52,870 nucleotides of DNA from Peptococcaceae bacterium UBA3933. Its GTDB lineage: Bacteria > Bacillota > Peptococcia > Peptococcales > BICA1-8. Below, one piece after another: positions 43,205-51,178 of this stretch (within the stretch, counting starts at the first letter, position 1; every line of letters begins with the position of its first letter). The position numbers and the translations under genes were made by a program. Under the pieces are notes generated by a model, which made no database searches, was not told the origin of the DNA, and saw nothing but the letters and a program-made list of their open reading frames with translations. Location: positions 1-52,870 of the forward strand of contig DGEF01000066.1 in the NCBI GenBank assembly GCA_002385805.1, given 5' to 3'.

Positions 43205-43607
43205 TTTAGAACGGATAGCCCAGGTTTGCTTAGAACAGGAAAATGTTAATCCGGCTGCGGAAATTAGCCTGGTATTTGTTGATGATCAGGAAATTAGAAA
43301 TTTAAATAAGACCTACCGCGGCCTGGATGCTCCTACAGATGTCCTGTCATTTCCTATGTATGAAAGAGAAGACCTGTTGGAGATTTCAGATGAAGAGGTT
43401 ATTCTCTTAGGCGATATTGTGATATCTTTGGAAACTGCTTCACGTCAGGCCCAGGAATACGGACATTCCTTAGAAAGGGAAGTAGCATATTTAATGGTAC
43501 ATGGGTTATTACACTTATTGGGCTATGACCATTTAGTGGAGGAAGAGAAAAAAATAATGCGCCAGCGTGAAGAAGAATTATTGACTTCTGCCGGTTTAAT
43601 TAGATGA
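43143..43607 (+). CDS. ybeY: rRNA maturation endoribonuclease YbeY
   Basis: Zinc-dependent RNase for 16S rRNA 3'-end maturation and ribosome quality control. From ATG 43143, after AAAGGTGA, it has 154 residues. It shows the family block RGLDAPTDVLSFPM and the metal site HGLLHLLGYDH with His120, His124 and His130. An in-frame GTG at 43134 is less likely. It starts inside the 3' end of pgpH. Confidence 0.95.
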   Translation: MSLVITNLQEKVLLPHQWEVNLERIAQVCLEQENVNPAAEISLVFVDDQEIRNLNKTYRGLDAPTDVLSFPMYEREDLLEISDEEVILLGDIVISLETASRQAQEYGHSLEREVAYLMVHGLLHLLGYDHLVEEEKKIMRQREEELLTSAGLIR

Positions 43608-43634
43608 GTAGACTTTCTCAGGCAGGGATATACT

Positions 43635-43994
43635 ATGTTTACAAAGAATAGCTTTTTAAAAAGTCTTACTTTTGCTTTCCAGGGGATTAAACATTGTGTG
43701 ATTAGTGAACCACATATCCGTTTCGAGTTAACAGCGGGGGCACTGGCCATATTAATTGGTTGGTATTGTAAAATCAGTCCGTTAGAATGGTTATGTTTAT
43801 TATTGACTATAACCATTGTTTTGGTTGCCGAGATGATAAATACTGCCTTAGAGAATGTTTGTGACCTAATTACTTCTGAATATAATCCCTTAATTAACGT
43901 GGTGAAAAATGTAGCCGCCGGTGCAGTTTTAATAGCCGCCCTGAATGCTGTCATAATTGGGGCGGTTATTTTTCTCAAATACTTAGTTAAATAG
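43635..43994 (+). CDS. dgkA: Undecaprenol/diacylglycerol kinase DgkA
   Basis: Small trimeric membrane kinase; in Gram-positives it mainly phosphorylates undecaprenol to feed cell-wall synthesis. The 119 residues have the soluble N-terminal helix (SFLKSLTFAFQGIKHCVISEPHIRFEL), three membrane helices and the catalytic EMINTALENVCDL motif. It follows ybeY by 27 bp and belongs to the same transcript. Confidence 0.94.
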   Translation: MFTKNSFLKSLTFAFQGIKHCVISEPHIRFELTAGALAILIGWYCKISPLEWLCLLLTITIVLVAEMINTALENVCDLITSEYNPLINVVKNVAAGAVLIAALNAVIIGAVIFLKYLVK

Positions 43995-44016
43995 TGTTTA
44001 AAACGGAGGCATTCTC

Positions 44017-45273
44017 TTGGATACTTCGTTGTTACTTCAATTAGTGTTATTATTTATCTTAATAGTATTGTCAGCTTTTTTTTCAGCGACGGAAACAGCT
44101 TTTTTTTCCGTAAATAAAGTTCGTATTTTCCACTTGGCAGAAGAAGGTAATGAAAAGGCTAGGGCTGTAAAAAAAATGTTAGAGGACCCTAACCAACTGA
44201 TTACAACAATATTGATTGGCAATAACATTGTCAATATAGGCGCTTCTTCATTAGCTACTTTTATAGCTACAGACTTATTTGGCAGCAAAGGTGTAGGTAT
44301 AGCCACAGGGGTAATGACCTTATTAATTTTGGTTTTCGGAGAAATAACTCCTAAAAGTTTTGCTGCCGGGAATGCAGAAAAGTGGGTTTTGGCTATAGTC
44401 AATGTGGTAACATTTTTACAAATAATTTTTACACCTCTTATTAAAATCATGGGTCTTATAACTTCATTTCTATTACAGTTAGCCGGAAGCAAAAATAAAG
44501 AAGATTTATTTATAACTGAAGATGAACTAAAACTTTTGGTAAATGTGGGACATGAAGAAGGTTTGTATACGGAAAGTGAAAAAGAAATGATAAATAGTAT
44601 CTTTGAATTTGATGATACTCTGGTAAAAGAGATTATGATTCCACGGATTGATATAATTGCCGTTGATGTAAAGGAGTCTGTTCCTACGGCGGTAAATATA
44701 ACGATTGAAGCAGGGCATTCCCGGATTCCTGTTTTTGAAAATACTATTGATAATATTATCGGGATTCTATATGCTAAAGACTTGCTAAAAAATATAAATA
44801 AAGACTTAGACGCTTTAGAGATTCGTAAATTAATGCGACCTGCTTATTATATTCCTGAAACCAAAAAAGTAAAGGATTTATTGGCTGAATTAAAACAAGC
44901 TAAGGTACATATGGCTATTGTCTTAGATGAATATGGAGGTACAGCCGGCCTGGTTACTATTGAAGATGTGATCGAAGAAATCATTGGTGATATTCAGGAT
45001 GAGTTTGATACAGAGGAAGAATCCATAATTATTCTTTCCAAGGATAAAATCAGAGCGGATGCACGGGCTACCATCTACGATATTAATGAGGTTTTAGGTA
45101 TAGATTTGCCTGATGATGATTTTGAAACAATCAGTGGTCTAGTTTTTCATTATTTGGGACATATTCCTAAAGAAGGTCAAATGTTGGATTTAGGCAATGT
45201 GAATATTTTAGTTGAGAAAACATTGGGCAGAAGAGTGGATAAGGTGATAATATCCAAAGTGGAAGAAAATTAG
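44017..45273 (+). CDS. CNNM/CorC-family membrane protein with CBS domains
   Basis: Member of the HlyC/CorC family, now linked to Mg2+ export or cation balance (often mis-called hemolysin). The 418 residues show a DUF21/CNNM transmembrane domain with FSATETAFFSVNKVRIFHLAEEGNEKA and GEITPKSFAAGNAEK, a pair of CBS domains (MIPRIDIIAVD, HSRIPVFENTIDNIIGILYAKDLL, VLDEYGGTAGLVTIEDVIEEIIGDI) and the C-terminal CorC_HlyC domain. TTG start after CGGAGG. It is inserted between dgkA and cdd, and another Mg-type carrier, mgtE, lies 1.6 kb downstream. Confidence 0.9.
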   Translation: MDTSLLLQLVLLFILIVLSAFFSATETAFFSVNKVRIFHLAEEGNEKARAVKKMLEDPNQLITTILIGNNIVNIGASSLATFIATDLFGSKGVGIATGVMTLLILVFGEITPKSFAAGNAEKWVLAIVNVVTFLQIIFTPLIKIMGLITSFLLQLAGSKNKEDLFITEDELKLLVNVGHEEGLYTESEKEMINSIFEFDDTLVKEIMIPRIDIIAVDVKESVPTAVNITIEAGHSRIPVFENTIDNIIGILYAKDLLKNINKDLDALEIRKLMRPAYYIPETKKVKDLLAELKQAKVHMAIVLDEYGGTAGLVTIEDVIEEIIGDIQDEFDTEEESIIILSKDKIRADARATIYDINEVLGIDLPDDDFETISGLVFHYLGHIPKEGQMLDLGNVNILVEKTLGRRVDKVIISKVEEN

Positions 45274-45406
45274 CTTGTTTTGCTATCTTTGGAATGTCTT
45301 TGTTCCACTTTCCTATTGCAATGAAATGCTATGAAAATATTTACAAAATTTTTTTCATTTATTGTGATGAATTTAGTGCGTGAAAATTGCTGGGAGGAGA
45401 TGGGTT

Positions 45407-45817
45407 GTGGTAGATTATCGTAAATTAGTAGCAGAAGCAGCGAAAGCTAAAGAAAACGCTTATGTTCCCTATTCCCAATTTAGAGTAGGGGCGGCCATAC
45501 TTACAGATAAGGGACAAATATTCACCGGATGTAATATAGAAAACTCCAGTTTCGGATTAACCATTTGTGCTGAGCGGACTGCTTTATTTAAGGCAGTTTC
45601 AGCAGGCCATCGTAAATTTCAGGCTCTGGCTGTTTCTACAGATACTGAAGAAATTACTTCTCCTTGCGGTGCTTGTCGTCAAGTATTAATTGAATTCGGC
45701 GAAGATATAGAGATAATAATGGCAAATGTTTATGGTGATTATCAAGTGTTTACCGTTGGAGAACTACTACCGTTAGCTTTTAAACCAGAAAAACTTAAGG
45801 AGGAACGTTTAACATGA
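45407..45817 (+). CDS. cdd: Cytidine deaminase
   Basis: Zinc enzyme of pyrimidine salvage that converts cytidine and deoxycytidine to uridine forms. GTG 45407, after GGGAGGAG, gives 136 residues beginning VDYRKLVAEAAKAKENAYVPYSQF. The active site is complete: CAE with Cys54 and Glu56, and PCGAC with Cys87 and Cys90. A longer reading from 45380 lacks a ribosome site. Its stop overlaps the era start (ATGA), so the two are coupled, as in many Firmicutes. Confidence 0.95.
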   Translation: MVDYRKLVAEAAKAKENAYVPYSQFRVGAAILTDKGQIFTGCNIENSSFGLTICAERTALFKAVSAGHRKFQALAVSTDTEEITSPCGACRQVLIEFGEDIEIIMANVYGDYQVFTVGELLPLAFKPEKLKEERLT

Positions 45818-46698
45818 AATCGGGTTTTGTGGCTATAATCGGTAGACCGAATGCCGGCAAGTCCACTTTACTTAATCAATTGTTACAACGAAAGATAGCT
45901 ATTGTTTCAGATAAACCGCAAACAACTCGTAATCGGATTACCGGTGTCTTAACAAGAGATGACGGCCAAATCATTTTTTTGGATACACCGGGTATTCATA
46001 AACCAAAACATAAGTTAGGAAAATTAATGGTAGATATTGCCCAAAGTACTTTAGAGGAAGTAGATTTAATTTATTATCTGGTTGATATTAACAGTGCTTT
46101 TGGACCGGGAGAACAATTTATATTAGATAAATTAAAAACGATAAAAACTCCTGTATTTTTAATCCTGAATAAGGTGGATTTGCTTAAAAAAGAAGAAATA
46201 TTAGAACACATTGCTAGTTGGCAGGAGCGGGGCAGTTTTGCTGAGATTTTTCCTCTATCTGCTTTAACAGGTGAAAATACTGAAAGTCTTGTTGATAAAA
46301 CTATCGAGTATTTACCGGAAGGTCCTATGTATTATCCTGAAGAAGCTGTAACTGACCAGCCGGAACAGGTGGTAATCGGAGAATTAATTAGGGAAAAAAT
46401 ACTGCATCTGACCAGAGAGGAAATACCTCATAGTGTAGCGGTAGTAGTAGAGATGATGGAGCCCCGGAAAAATGGAACAATCTATATTGGTGCTACTATA
46501 TACGTAGAAAGAGCTTCTCAAAAAGGAATTATAATTGGCAAAGGTGGAGCTTTATTAAAGAAAATTGGTTCGGAAGCACGTCAGGATATCGAGTTTTTAC
46601 TGGGAAATAAAGTTTTTCTGGAATTATGGGTTAAAGTAAAAGAAGACTGGCGCAACAAGGAAAAAATATTGCGTCATTTAGGTTATGAAAAATATTAG
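45814..46698 (+). CDS. era: GTPase Era
   Basis: Essential GTPase that binds the 3' end of 16S rRNA during 30S assembly. The 294 residues show G1 GRPNAGKST near residue 10, DTPGIHKPKH, NKVD, and a C-terminal KH domain (GIIIGKGGALLKKIGSEARQDIEFLLGNKVFLELWVKVKEDWR). It begins inside the cdd stop. In most Firmicutes era is followed by yqzL and recO; here an mgtE-feoAB insert separates them. Confidence 0.97.
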   Translation: MKSGFVAIIGRPNAGKSTLLNQLLQRKIAIVSDKPQTTRNRITGVLTRDDGQIIFLDTPGIHKPKHKLGKLMVDIAQSTLEEVDLIYYLVDINSAFGPGEQFILDKLKTIKTPVFLILNKVDLLKKEEILEHIASWQERGSFAEIFPLSALTGENTESLVDKTIEYLPEGPMYYPEEAVTDQPEQVVIGELIREKILHLTREEIPHSVAVVVEMMEPRKNGTIYIGATIYVERASQKGIIIGKGGALLKKIGSEARQDIEFLLGNKVFLELWVKVKEDWRNKEKILRHLGYEKY

Positions 46699-46715
46699 GA
46701 TGCTTAAACTAACTG

Positions 46716-46745
46716 TTGGCAAACTTATATTTAGTAGTTTATAAT
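46716..46745 (+). promoter_or_regulatory. Promoter of mgtE
   Basis: TTGGCA (46716-46721), 18 bp, TATAAT (46740-46745), just after the era stop. The transcript would begin near 46752 and carry a leader of about 165 nt before mgtE. Confidence 0.65.
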
Positions 46746-46751
46746 TAAAAA

Positions 46752-46915
46752 GGTGTTTTCCGGTAAAAAAATACTGCGAAACCGGAAATGATGACGGGTA
46801 AATTAATTTTAAACGAGGTGAATAATAAGTGGATGGCAACCCGCGAAGTAGCAAATTGAATAAAGAACAAGCAAGGGGAGCCACCAAATTCTAGAGCTCC
46901 CCGAAAGGAGGAGCA
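46752..46915 (+). ncRNA. Structured mRNA leader of mgtE (candidate riboswitch or attenuator)
   Basis: Perfect 8-bp stem TTTCCGGT/ACCGGAAA (46757-46764 with 46781-46788), a possible CGGGT/ACCCG pairing (46795-46799 with 46839-46843), and a 7-bp stem GGGGAGC/GCTCCCC (46875-46881 with 46896-46902) just before the mgtE ribosome site. GCTCC in the last stem could pair instead with GGAGC (46910-46914) in that ribosome site, so the two folds exclude each other. A 21-codon frame lies inside. The known M-box core sequence is not recognisable. The regulatory function is an inference. Confidence 0.55.
46829..46894 (+). CDS. Possible 21-residue leader peptide upstream of mgtE
   Basis: GTG start with GAGGTGA at 46815-46821, seven bases upstream. 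The peptide is basic, starts MDGNPRSSKLNKEQ and ends GATKF before TAG. Its last codons cover the 5' arm of the GGGGAGC hairpin, and its stop codon lies in that hairpin's loop, 21 bp before the mgtE start. Such a placement suits translation-coupled attenuation. It may also be a chance frame in a structured leader; no homology is claimed. Confidence 0.4.
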   Translation: MDGNPRSSKLNKEQARGATKF

Positions 46916-48274
46916 ATGAAAGAAGGAAAAAATTTACAGAAAGAGGATATTAAACAATTAATAGCGATTAGGAATGATAACCAATTAAAAAAGTATTTAG
47001 AAGATACCCACCATGCTGATCTGGCTGAAATAATCAAGGAGCTGGACAATAACGAGGATAGACAGTATCTATTAGAACAGTTAGATAATGAGGTAGCGGC
47101 ATTAGTCTTAAATGAACTGAATCCTGAATTTGTGGCAGAATTACTTGAGCAAATATCGAAAGACAAGGTTTCCGAAATCTTTGTGGAAATGCCTTTCGAT
47201 GACGCAGCGGATTTCTTAGGTGAGCTTTCTGATAACGAAAAAGAGAAGTTTTTAAAACTATTTGAAGTACATGATGCTCAAGATGTACAGGAGTTAATGG
47301 ACTACGCTGCCGATACCGCCGGTGGTATAATGACTACCGAGTATGTAGCCATCCCGGAAAACATTACTGCCGGTAAAACTATTGAAGTTTTACGGGAAAT
47401 AGCCCCTGATGCAGAAACTGTTTATTATGTTTATGTGATAAATTTGCAAAACCAACTGGTAGGTGTTATTTCTCTCAGAGAATTGATTATCGCTAACCCC
47501 CAAGCCGTTATTTCAGAGATAATGCGCAGGAAGGTTATCAGTGTAAATGTAAAAGATGACCAGGAGGATGTAGCCAGATTAGTTTCTAAGTATGATTTTC
47601 TGGCAATTCCGGTAGTCGATGATAATCAGCATCTTATTGGAATCATTACTGTTGACGATATTATTGACGTAATCCATGAAGAGGCTACCGAAGATCTTTA
47701 TCGTTTAGCCGGTACCTACTCCGCCGAAGAAGATTTAAGTTCGGCCAGGTTTACAACGGCTTTGAAATCACGACTGCCCTGGTTACTAATTACTTTGTTT
47801 GGGGGAATAATTTCCGGACAGGTTTTAGATATTTTTTCTCATCAATTTAACACTGTTGTTGCTTTAACCTTTTTTATCCCGATGTTAATAGGAATGGGTG
47901 GAAATGTAGGAACCCAATCATCTACGGTAACCGTAAGAGGAATAGCTACTGGGCACATTAATGCAGGTACGGCAATAAAAACTATTTTAAAAGAAGCAAT
48001 GGTAGGCTTTTCTCTGGGAACCGTTATGGGTACTTTAGTGGCTTTAGTGGCTTTTGTATGGCAAGATAGTTTAATTTTAGGTGTTGTTGTAGGTTTAGCT
48101 ATGTTGGTGAATATGTTTACGGCAGCAACTTTAGGTACTTTAGTTCCTATATTTTTTAAAAAAATTGGAATTGACCCGGCGGTAGCTTCCGCACCGTTTA
48201 TAACTACCACTATAGATATAGTGGGGTTAGTGATTTATGCTATCTTAGCTGTACTTTTATTGGGGGTCGTATAG
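46916..48274 (+). CDS. mgtE: Magnesium transporter MgtE
   Basis: Mg2+ channel of the inner membrane gated by cytoplasmic Mg2+. The 452 residues have the N domain (ADLAEIIKEL, FVEMPFDDAADFLGEL), the two CBS domains (GGIMTTEYVAIPENITAGKTIEVLRE, FLAIPVVDDNQHLIGIITVDDIIDVI), the plug helix, and five C-terminal membrane helices with FIPMLIGMGGNVGTQSSTVTVRG. AAAGGAGGAGC precedes the ATG. It has its own promoter and a structured leader. It starts the metal-transport insert between era and recO. Confidence 0.95.
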   Translation: MKEGKNLQKEDIKQLIAIRNDNQLKKYLEDTHHADLAEIIKELDNNEDRQYLLEQLDNEVAALVLNELNPEFVAELLEQISKDKVSEIFVEMPFDDAADFLGELSDNEKEKFLKLFEVHDAQDVQELMDYAADTAGGIMTTEYVAIPENITAGKTIEVLREIAPDAETVYYVYVINLQNQLVGVISLRELIIANPQAVISEIMRRKVISVNVKDDQEDVARLVSKYDFLAIPVVDDNQHLIGIITVDDIIDVIHEEATEDLYRLAGTYSAEEDLSSARFTTALKSRLPWLLITLFGGIISGQVLDIFSHQFNTVVALTFFIPMLIGMGGNVGTQSSTVTVRGIATGHINAGTAIKTILKEAMVGFSLGTVMGTLVALVAFVWQDSLILGVVVGLAMLVNMFTAATLGTLVPIFFKKIGIDPAVASAPFITTTIDIVGLVIYAILAVLLLGVV

Positions 48275-48284
48275 TGGGTTTTAG

Positions 48285-48322
48285 GGGGGATACCTTACCT
48301 TTCTAGGAAGGTGTCCCTTTTT
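48285..48322 (+). terminator. Terminator of mgtE
   Basis: GGGGGATACCTT pairs with AAGGTGTCCC (with G-U pairs) across ACCTTTCTAGG and TTTTTT follows. It separates mgtE from feoAB. Confidence 0.75.
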
Positions 48323-48373
48323 TATTCTTAATTTAATCATTTAAAAAATTTATCTACAAAATGTTAAAAGGAG

Positions 48374-48402
48374 TTGACTTATTCCGACTAATATAGTATG
48401 AT
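48374..48402 (+). promoter_or_regulatory. Promoter of feoAB
   Basis: TTGACT (48374-48379), 17 bp, TATGAT (48397-48402). Strong sigma-A-type promoter 42 bp before feoA. Confidence 0.75.
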
Positions 48403-48414
48403 ATAAACAGTAAA

Positions 48415-48429
48415 TGAGAATGTTTCTCA
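48415..48429 (+). promoter_or_regulatory. Fur-box-like operator upstream of feoA
   Basis: TGAGAAT-G-TTTCTCA is a 7-1-7 inverted repeat close to the Fur-family consensus TGATAATnATTATCA. It sits just downstream of the expected transcription start, where a bound Fur-type repressor would block transcription under iron sufficiency. A DtxR-type site fits less well. Confidence 0.6.
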
Positions 48430-48443
48430 ATGAGGAGGTCAAC

Positions 48444-48662
48444 ATGGTCCTGGCGCAAGTAAAGAAAGGTCAAAATTTAAAGATACTGTCTATTCCCAAT
48501 GATTTAATCAGGGCGCAAGCTATTCGTTTGGGAATAGGGGAAGGTTCTGTGGTTACATGTGCAGAGCAAATACCAGCCGGTCCCGTTGTATTAAGAAAAA
48601 ATAGGCAGGAAGTTGCTATAGGCCATGGTTTAGCGAAAGAAATTTTAGTAGAAATAGTGTAG
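48444..48662 (+). CDS. feoA: Ferrous iron transport protein FeoA
   Basis: Small SH3-like cytoplasmic partner of FeoB. From ATG 48444, after GAGGAGG, it has 72 residues with LAQVKKGQNLKILSIPNDLIRAQAIRLGIGEGSVV and a C-terminal VAIGHGLAKEILVEI. A longer reading from 48414 would begin inside the operator. feoB follows after 59 bp. The pair is read from an iron-type promoter. Confidence 0.92.
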   Translation: MVLAQVKKGQNLKILSIPNDLIRAQAIRLGIGEGSVVTCAEQIPAGPVVLRKNRQEVAIGHGLAKEILVEIV

Positions 48663-48721
48663 ATTTTTCATGGTTTAGAAAGTGATTCTTAATTTATTCG
48701 AACAGACAGGGGAAAAATAAT

Positions 48722-50698
48722 ATGGCTCATTGTCACGGTGGGGACTTAAAGATATCCTTGCCTGAACATGGACGTAAAATCGTCCTGACAGGCAATCCTA
48801 ATGTAGGTAAATCTGTTTTTTTTAATTATCTTACTGGAATATATGTGGATGTATCCAATTACCCAGGCACTACTTTAGATATTACTTACGGTAGCCTGGA
48901 TGAAGATATTGTCATCGATACTCCGGGAGTATATGGGATTTCATCTTTTAATGATGAAGAAAGAATAGCCCGGGATATTATACTTTCTGCTGACATTGTT
49001 TTAAATATTGTGGATGCTGTTCATTTAGAACGGGATTTGTTTTTAACCCAGCAAATTATCGACACCGGTGTGCCGGTGATTGTGGCTCTAAATATGGTGG
49101 ATGAGGCTCAAAAACAAGGGATAAAAGTTGACTCTCATTTATTGGGACAGTTATTAGGTGTACCTGTTGTTGAGACAATAGCCGTAAGCGGTGAAGGCTT
49201 AGCTGAGGTAAAAAGTAAAATCAAGCAAGCGAAAACAGGTAATGTTTGTCATCCGGAATTGCGAAAACTTTTAACCGAAATGCAAGCAAAGGTACCCAGT
49301 CAAGGGGAATCCCTTTTAATTCTTGAGGGCGATCCCATAATTGCCGAAAAACACGGATTGGAACCAGCAGGATATCGAGAAAAAATATATACCCTAAGGC
49401 GGGAAAAGGTAAATGATATTATAGAGCAAGTGGTTACTATAGTTAACTACGGAACGGATTTTAAAACCAAGTTGGGTCGCTGGATGATTACTCCCGCTAC
49501 CGGTATCCCGATTTTAATGGTAGCCCTCTATATCATGTATAAAGTGATCGGTGTTTTTGTAGCTCAAACTGTAGTAGGTTTTACGGAAGAAACTATAATG
49601 GTTGGTATATATGAGCCTTTTATTCGGGATTTAGTCAGTAGGTTCACGGACCTTAATTCCTGGTTAGGAACGATTTTAGCCGGAGAGTTTGGGGTCCTGA
49701 CCATGACCGTTACTTATGTATTAGGTTTATTAATGCCTTTAGTAGTAAGTTTTTATTTCTTTTTATCTACCTTTGAAGATTCAGGGTATTTACCTAGGTT
49801 AGCCGCTTTAACTGACCGGATGTTAGCTAATATAGGCTTAAATGGCCGGGCAATTATTCCTTTTATTTTGGGTTTTGGTTGTGTTACTCTGGCTACTGTT
49901 GTTACTAGGTTGTTAGGTACAGAACGGGAAAAAAGAATCGCTATTTTCTTATTAGCGTTGGCAATTCCTTGCTCCGCTCAATTAGGGGTAATTGCCGGAA
50001 TGTTAGCCGGAATAGGCGGAGTATATATAGCCTTATATGTAGTGGTCATCTTTTCTGTTATGGCTATTGTAGGAACCCTTTTAAATCGATTATTGCCCGG
50101 TAAATCTTCAGATTTATTAATTGATTTACCGCCTTTAAGAATACCCAGGATTGGCAATGTACTCAAAAAGACTATAACCAAATCCTATGCTTTTCTTAAA
50201 GAAGCAACACCTCTTTTTGCTTTAGGGGCTTTTTTAATAAGCATTATGGAATTAACCGGTTTTTTAGAGGCCATACAAAATCTTTTGGCACCTTTAACCG
50301 TAGGTTGGCTAAACTTGCCAAAAGAAGCTTCCACTGCTTTTGTTATGGGGATTATTCGCCGTGATTTCGGTGCTGCCGGTTTAACTGAATTGCAATTAGA
50401 CCCGCTGGCCACCATTGTCGCATTAATCACCATTACCTTATTTGTTCCCTGTATTGCTGCAATTTTGGTGCTGTTTAAAGAACGGAGTAAAAAAGAAGCA
50501 GCTTTAATTTGGTTAGGTTCTCTTTCCATTGCTTTTCTGGTTGGTGGAATAGTTAATAAATTAACCGGTTTATTTACTAATGATGTTTTAGCTTGTTTGT
50601 TTACTATTTTAGTGTTTTTGGGTTTACTGGGTTTAACTTCATTTTTATTCAGGATTCGCAACAAAACAAAGGTTAAAGTTGCTACCCAGGAGGGATAA
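48722..50698 (+). CDS. feoB: Ferrous iron transporter FeoB
   Basis: Main Fe2+ transporter, typical of anaerobes. The 658 residues have an N-terminal G domain (G1 GNPNVGKS at 24-31, DTPGVYG, LNMVD), a helical linker, and a membrane domain with the two Gate motifs (FEDSGYLPRLAALTDRML and a later repeat beginning FLKEATPLFALG), plus the FILGFGCVTLATV segment with the conserved cysteine. It is shorter than E. coli FeoB (773 residues), as in many Clostridia. The N-terminus has an unusual AHCHGGD start. A small Cys-rich protein follows three bases later. Confidence 0.95.
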   Translation: MAHCHGGDLKISLPEHGRKIVLTGNPNVGKSVFFNYLTGIYVDVSNYPGTTLDITYGSLDEDIVIDTPGVYGISSFNDEERIARDIILSADIVLNIVDAVHLERDLFLTQQIIDTGVPVIVALNMVDEAQKQGIKVDSHLLGQLLGVPVVETIAVSGEGLAEVKSKIKQAKTGNVCHPELRKLLTEMQAKVPSQGESLLILEGDPIIAEKHGLEPAGYREKIYTLRREKVNDIIEQVVTIVNYGTDFKTKLGRWMITPATGIPILMVALYIMYKVIGVFVAQTVVGFTEETIMVGIYEPFIRDLVSRFTDLNSWLGTILAGEFGVLTMTVTYVLGLLMPLVVSFYFFLSTFEDSGYLPRLAALTDRMLANIGLNGRAIIPFILGFGCVTLATVVTRLLGTEREKRIAIFLLALAIPCSAQLGVIAGMLAGIGGVYIALYVVVIFSVMAIVGTLLNRLLPGKSSDLLIDLPPLRIPRIGNVLKKTITKSYAFLKEATPLFALGAFLISIMELTGFLEAIQNLLAPLTVGWLNLPKEASTAFVMGIIRRDFGAAGLTELQLDPLATIVALITITLFVPCIAAILVLFKERSKKEAALIWLGSLSIAFLVGGIVNKLTGLFTNDVLACLFTILVFLGLLGLTSFLFRIRNKTKVKVATQEG

Positions 50699-50701
50699 AT
50701 T

Positions 50702-50851
50702 ATGAAATGTCCTCAGTGTGGTTATGAGGTTAAAGCAAAGGATGCGGTCAGATGCCCTAGGTGTTATAAAATTTTACTTGTGCCAGGTTGTTCTGGTAAC
50801 TGTGGTCAATGTAATCAAGGTCAAGGAATGAAAAACATTTTCTGTAAATAA
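50702..50851 (+). CDS. Small Cys-rich zinc-ribbon-like protein coupled to feoB
   Basis: A 49-residue protein with ATG 50702 just past the feoB stop and GGAGGG 8 bases upstream. It has eight cysteines: an N-terminal CPQC...CPRC pair (3, 6, 18, 21), which looks like a zinc ribbon, and a C-terminal CSGNCGQC cluster (30, 34, 37) plus Cys48. The position and the GCSGNCGQC part recall the small Cys-rich proteins found behind feoB in other Firmicutes, but those usually carry a membrane helix, which this one lacks. It could bind zinc or ferrous iron. Function unknown. Confidence 0.75.
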   Translation: MKCPQCGYEVKAKDAVRCPRCYKILLVPGCSGNCGQCNQGQGMKNIFCK

Positions 50852-50860
50852 CAGGTTTAA

Positions 50861-50890
50861 AAAATGGTACCCTTCGGTACCATTTTTTTT
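50861..50890 (+). terminator. Terminator of the feoAB unit
   Basis: AAAATGGTACC pairs with GGTACCATTTT around CTTC, followed by more T. Very strong rho-independent terminator. Confidence 0.92.
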
Positions 50891-50914
50891 AACCGTTTTT
50901 TTCATTTACTATTT

Positions 50915-50944
50915 TTGTAAAAATCTTTTATAATGTACTTAGGT
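50915..50944 (+). promoter_or_regulatory. Promoter of yqzL-recO
   Basis: TTGTAA (50915-50920), 18 bp, TATAAT (50939-50944), about 95 bp before the yqzL-like gene. It follows the feo terminator, so recO is transcribed apart from the metal genes. Confidence 0.55.
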
Positions 50945-51037
50945 GGAAAAAGAAGGCGAGTATATGTAGCATTTTTGTAGATACACTAAATATTGCACTA
51001 AATTTAGCAAGTCCAATAAACAGAAAGGATGGTCAGC

Positions 51038-51178
51038 ATGTGTTATAAGGACTTTTTTTGGCAGTATTTTACTGCCACCGGACAAATTGGACCTTATCTA
51101 ATTTACAAGAGCCTTTTAAATGAAGAACAAGAAGAGGATGATTCTTCATATCCTTTCGCAGTAACTAATGAAGAGTAG
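51038..51178 (+). CDS. yqzL: YqzL-like small protein
   Basis: A 46-residue protein with the DFFWQYFTATGQIGPYLIY core that is typical of the YqzL family, followed by an acidic tail. AAAGGA lies nine bases before the ATG. It sits directly in front of recO, with its stop next to the GTG of recO, exactly where Firmicutes keep yqzL. The function of the family is unknown. Confidence 0.85.
   Translation: MCYKDFFWQYFTATGQIGPYLIYKSLLNEEQEEDDSSYPFAVTNEE

Noticed and set aside
43523..43978. A 151-residue minus-strand frame opposite dgkA
   Set aside because: It lies wholly opposite ybeY/dgkA, has no ribosome site and no family features, and its composition is that of a shadow frame.
46752..46915. M-box (ykoK) riboswitch upstream of mgtE
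   Set aside because: The characteristic GTTAGGTGAGGCTCCT and GACGCCAATGGGTCA-type core segments are not present, so I report only an unclassified structured leader.
50185..50664. A 159-residue minus-strand frame opposite feoB
   Set aside because: It mirrors the feoB membrane domain in another frame, with no start signal or motif.
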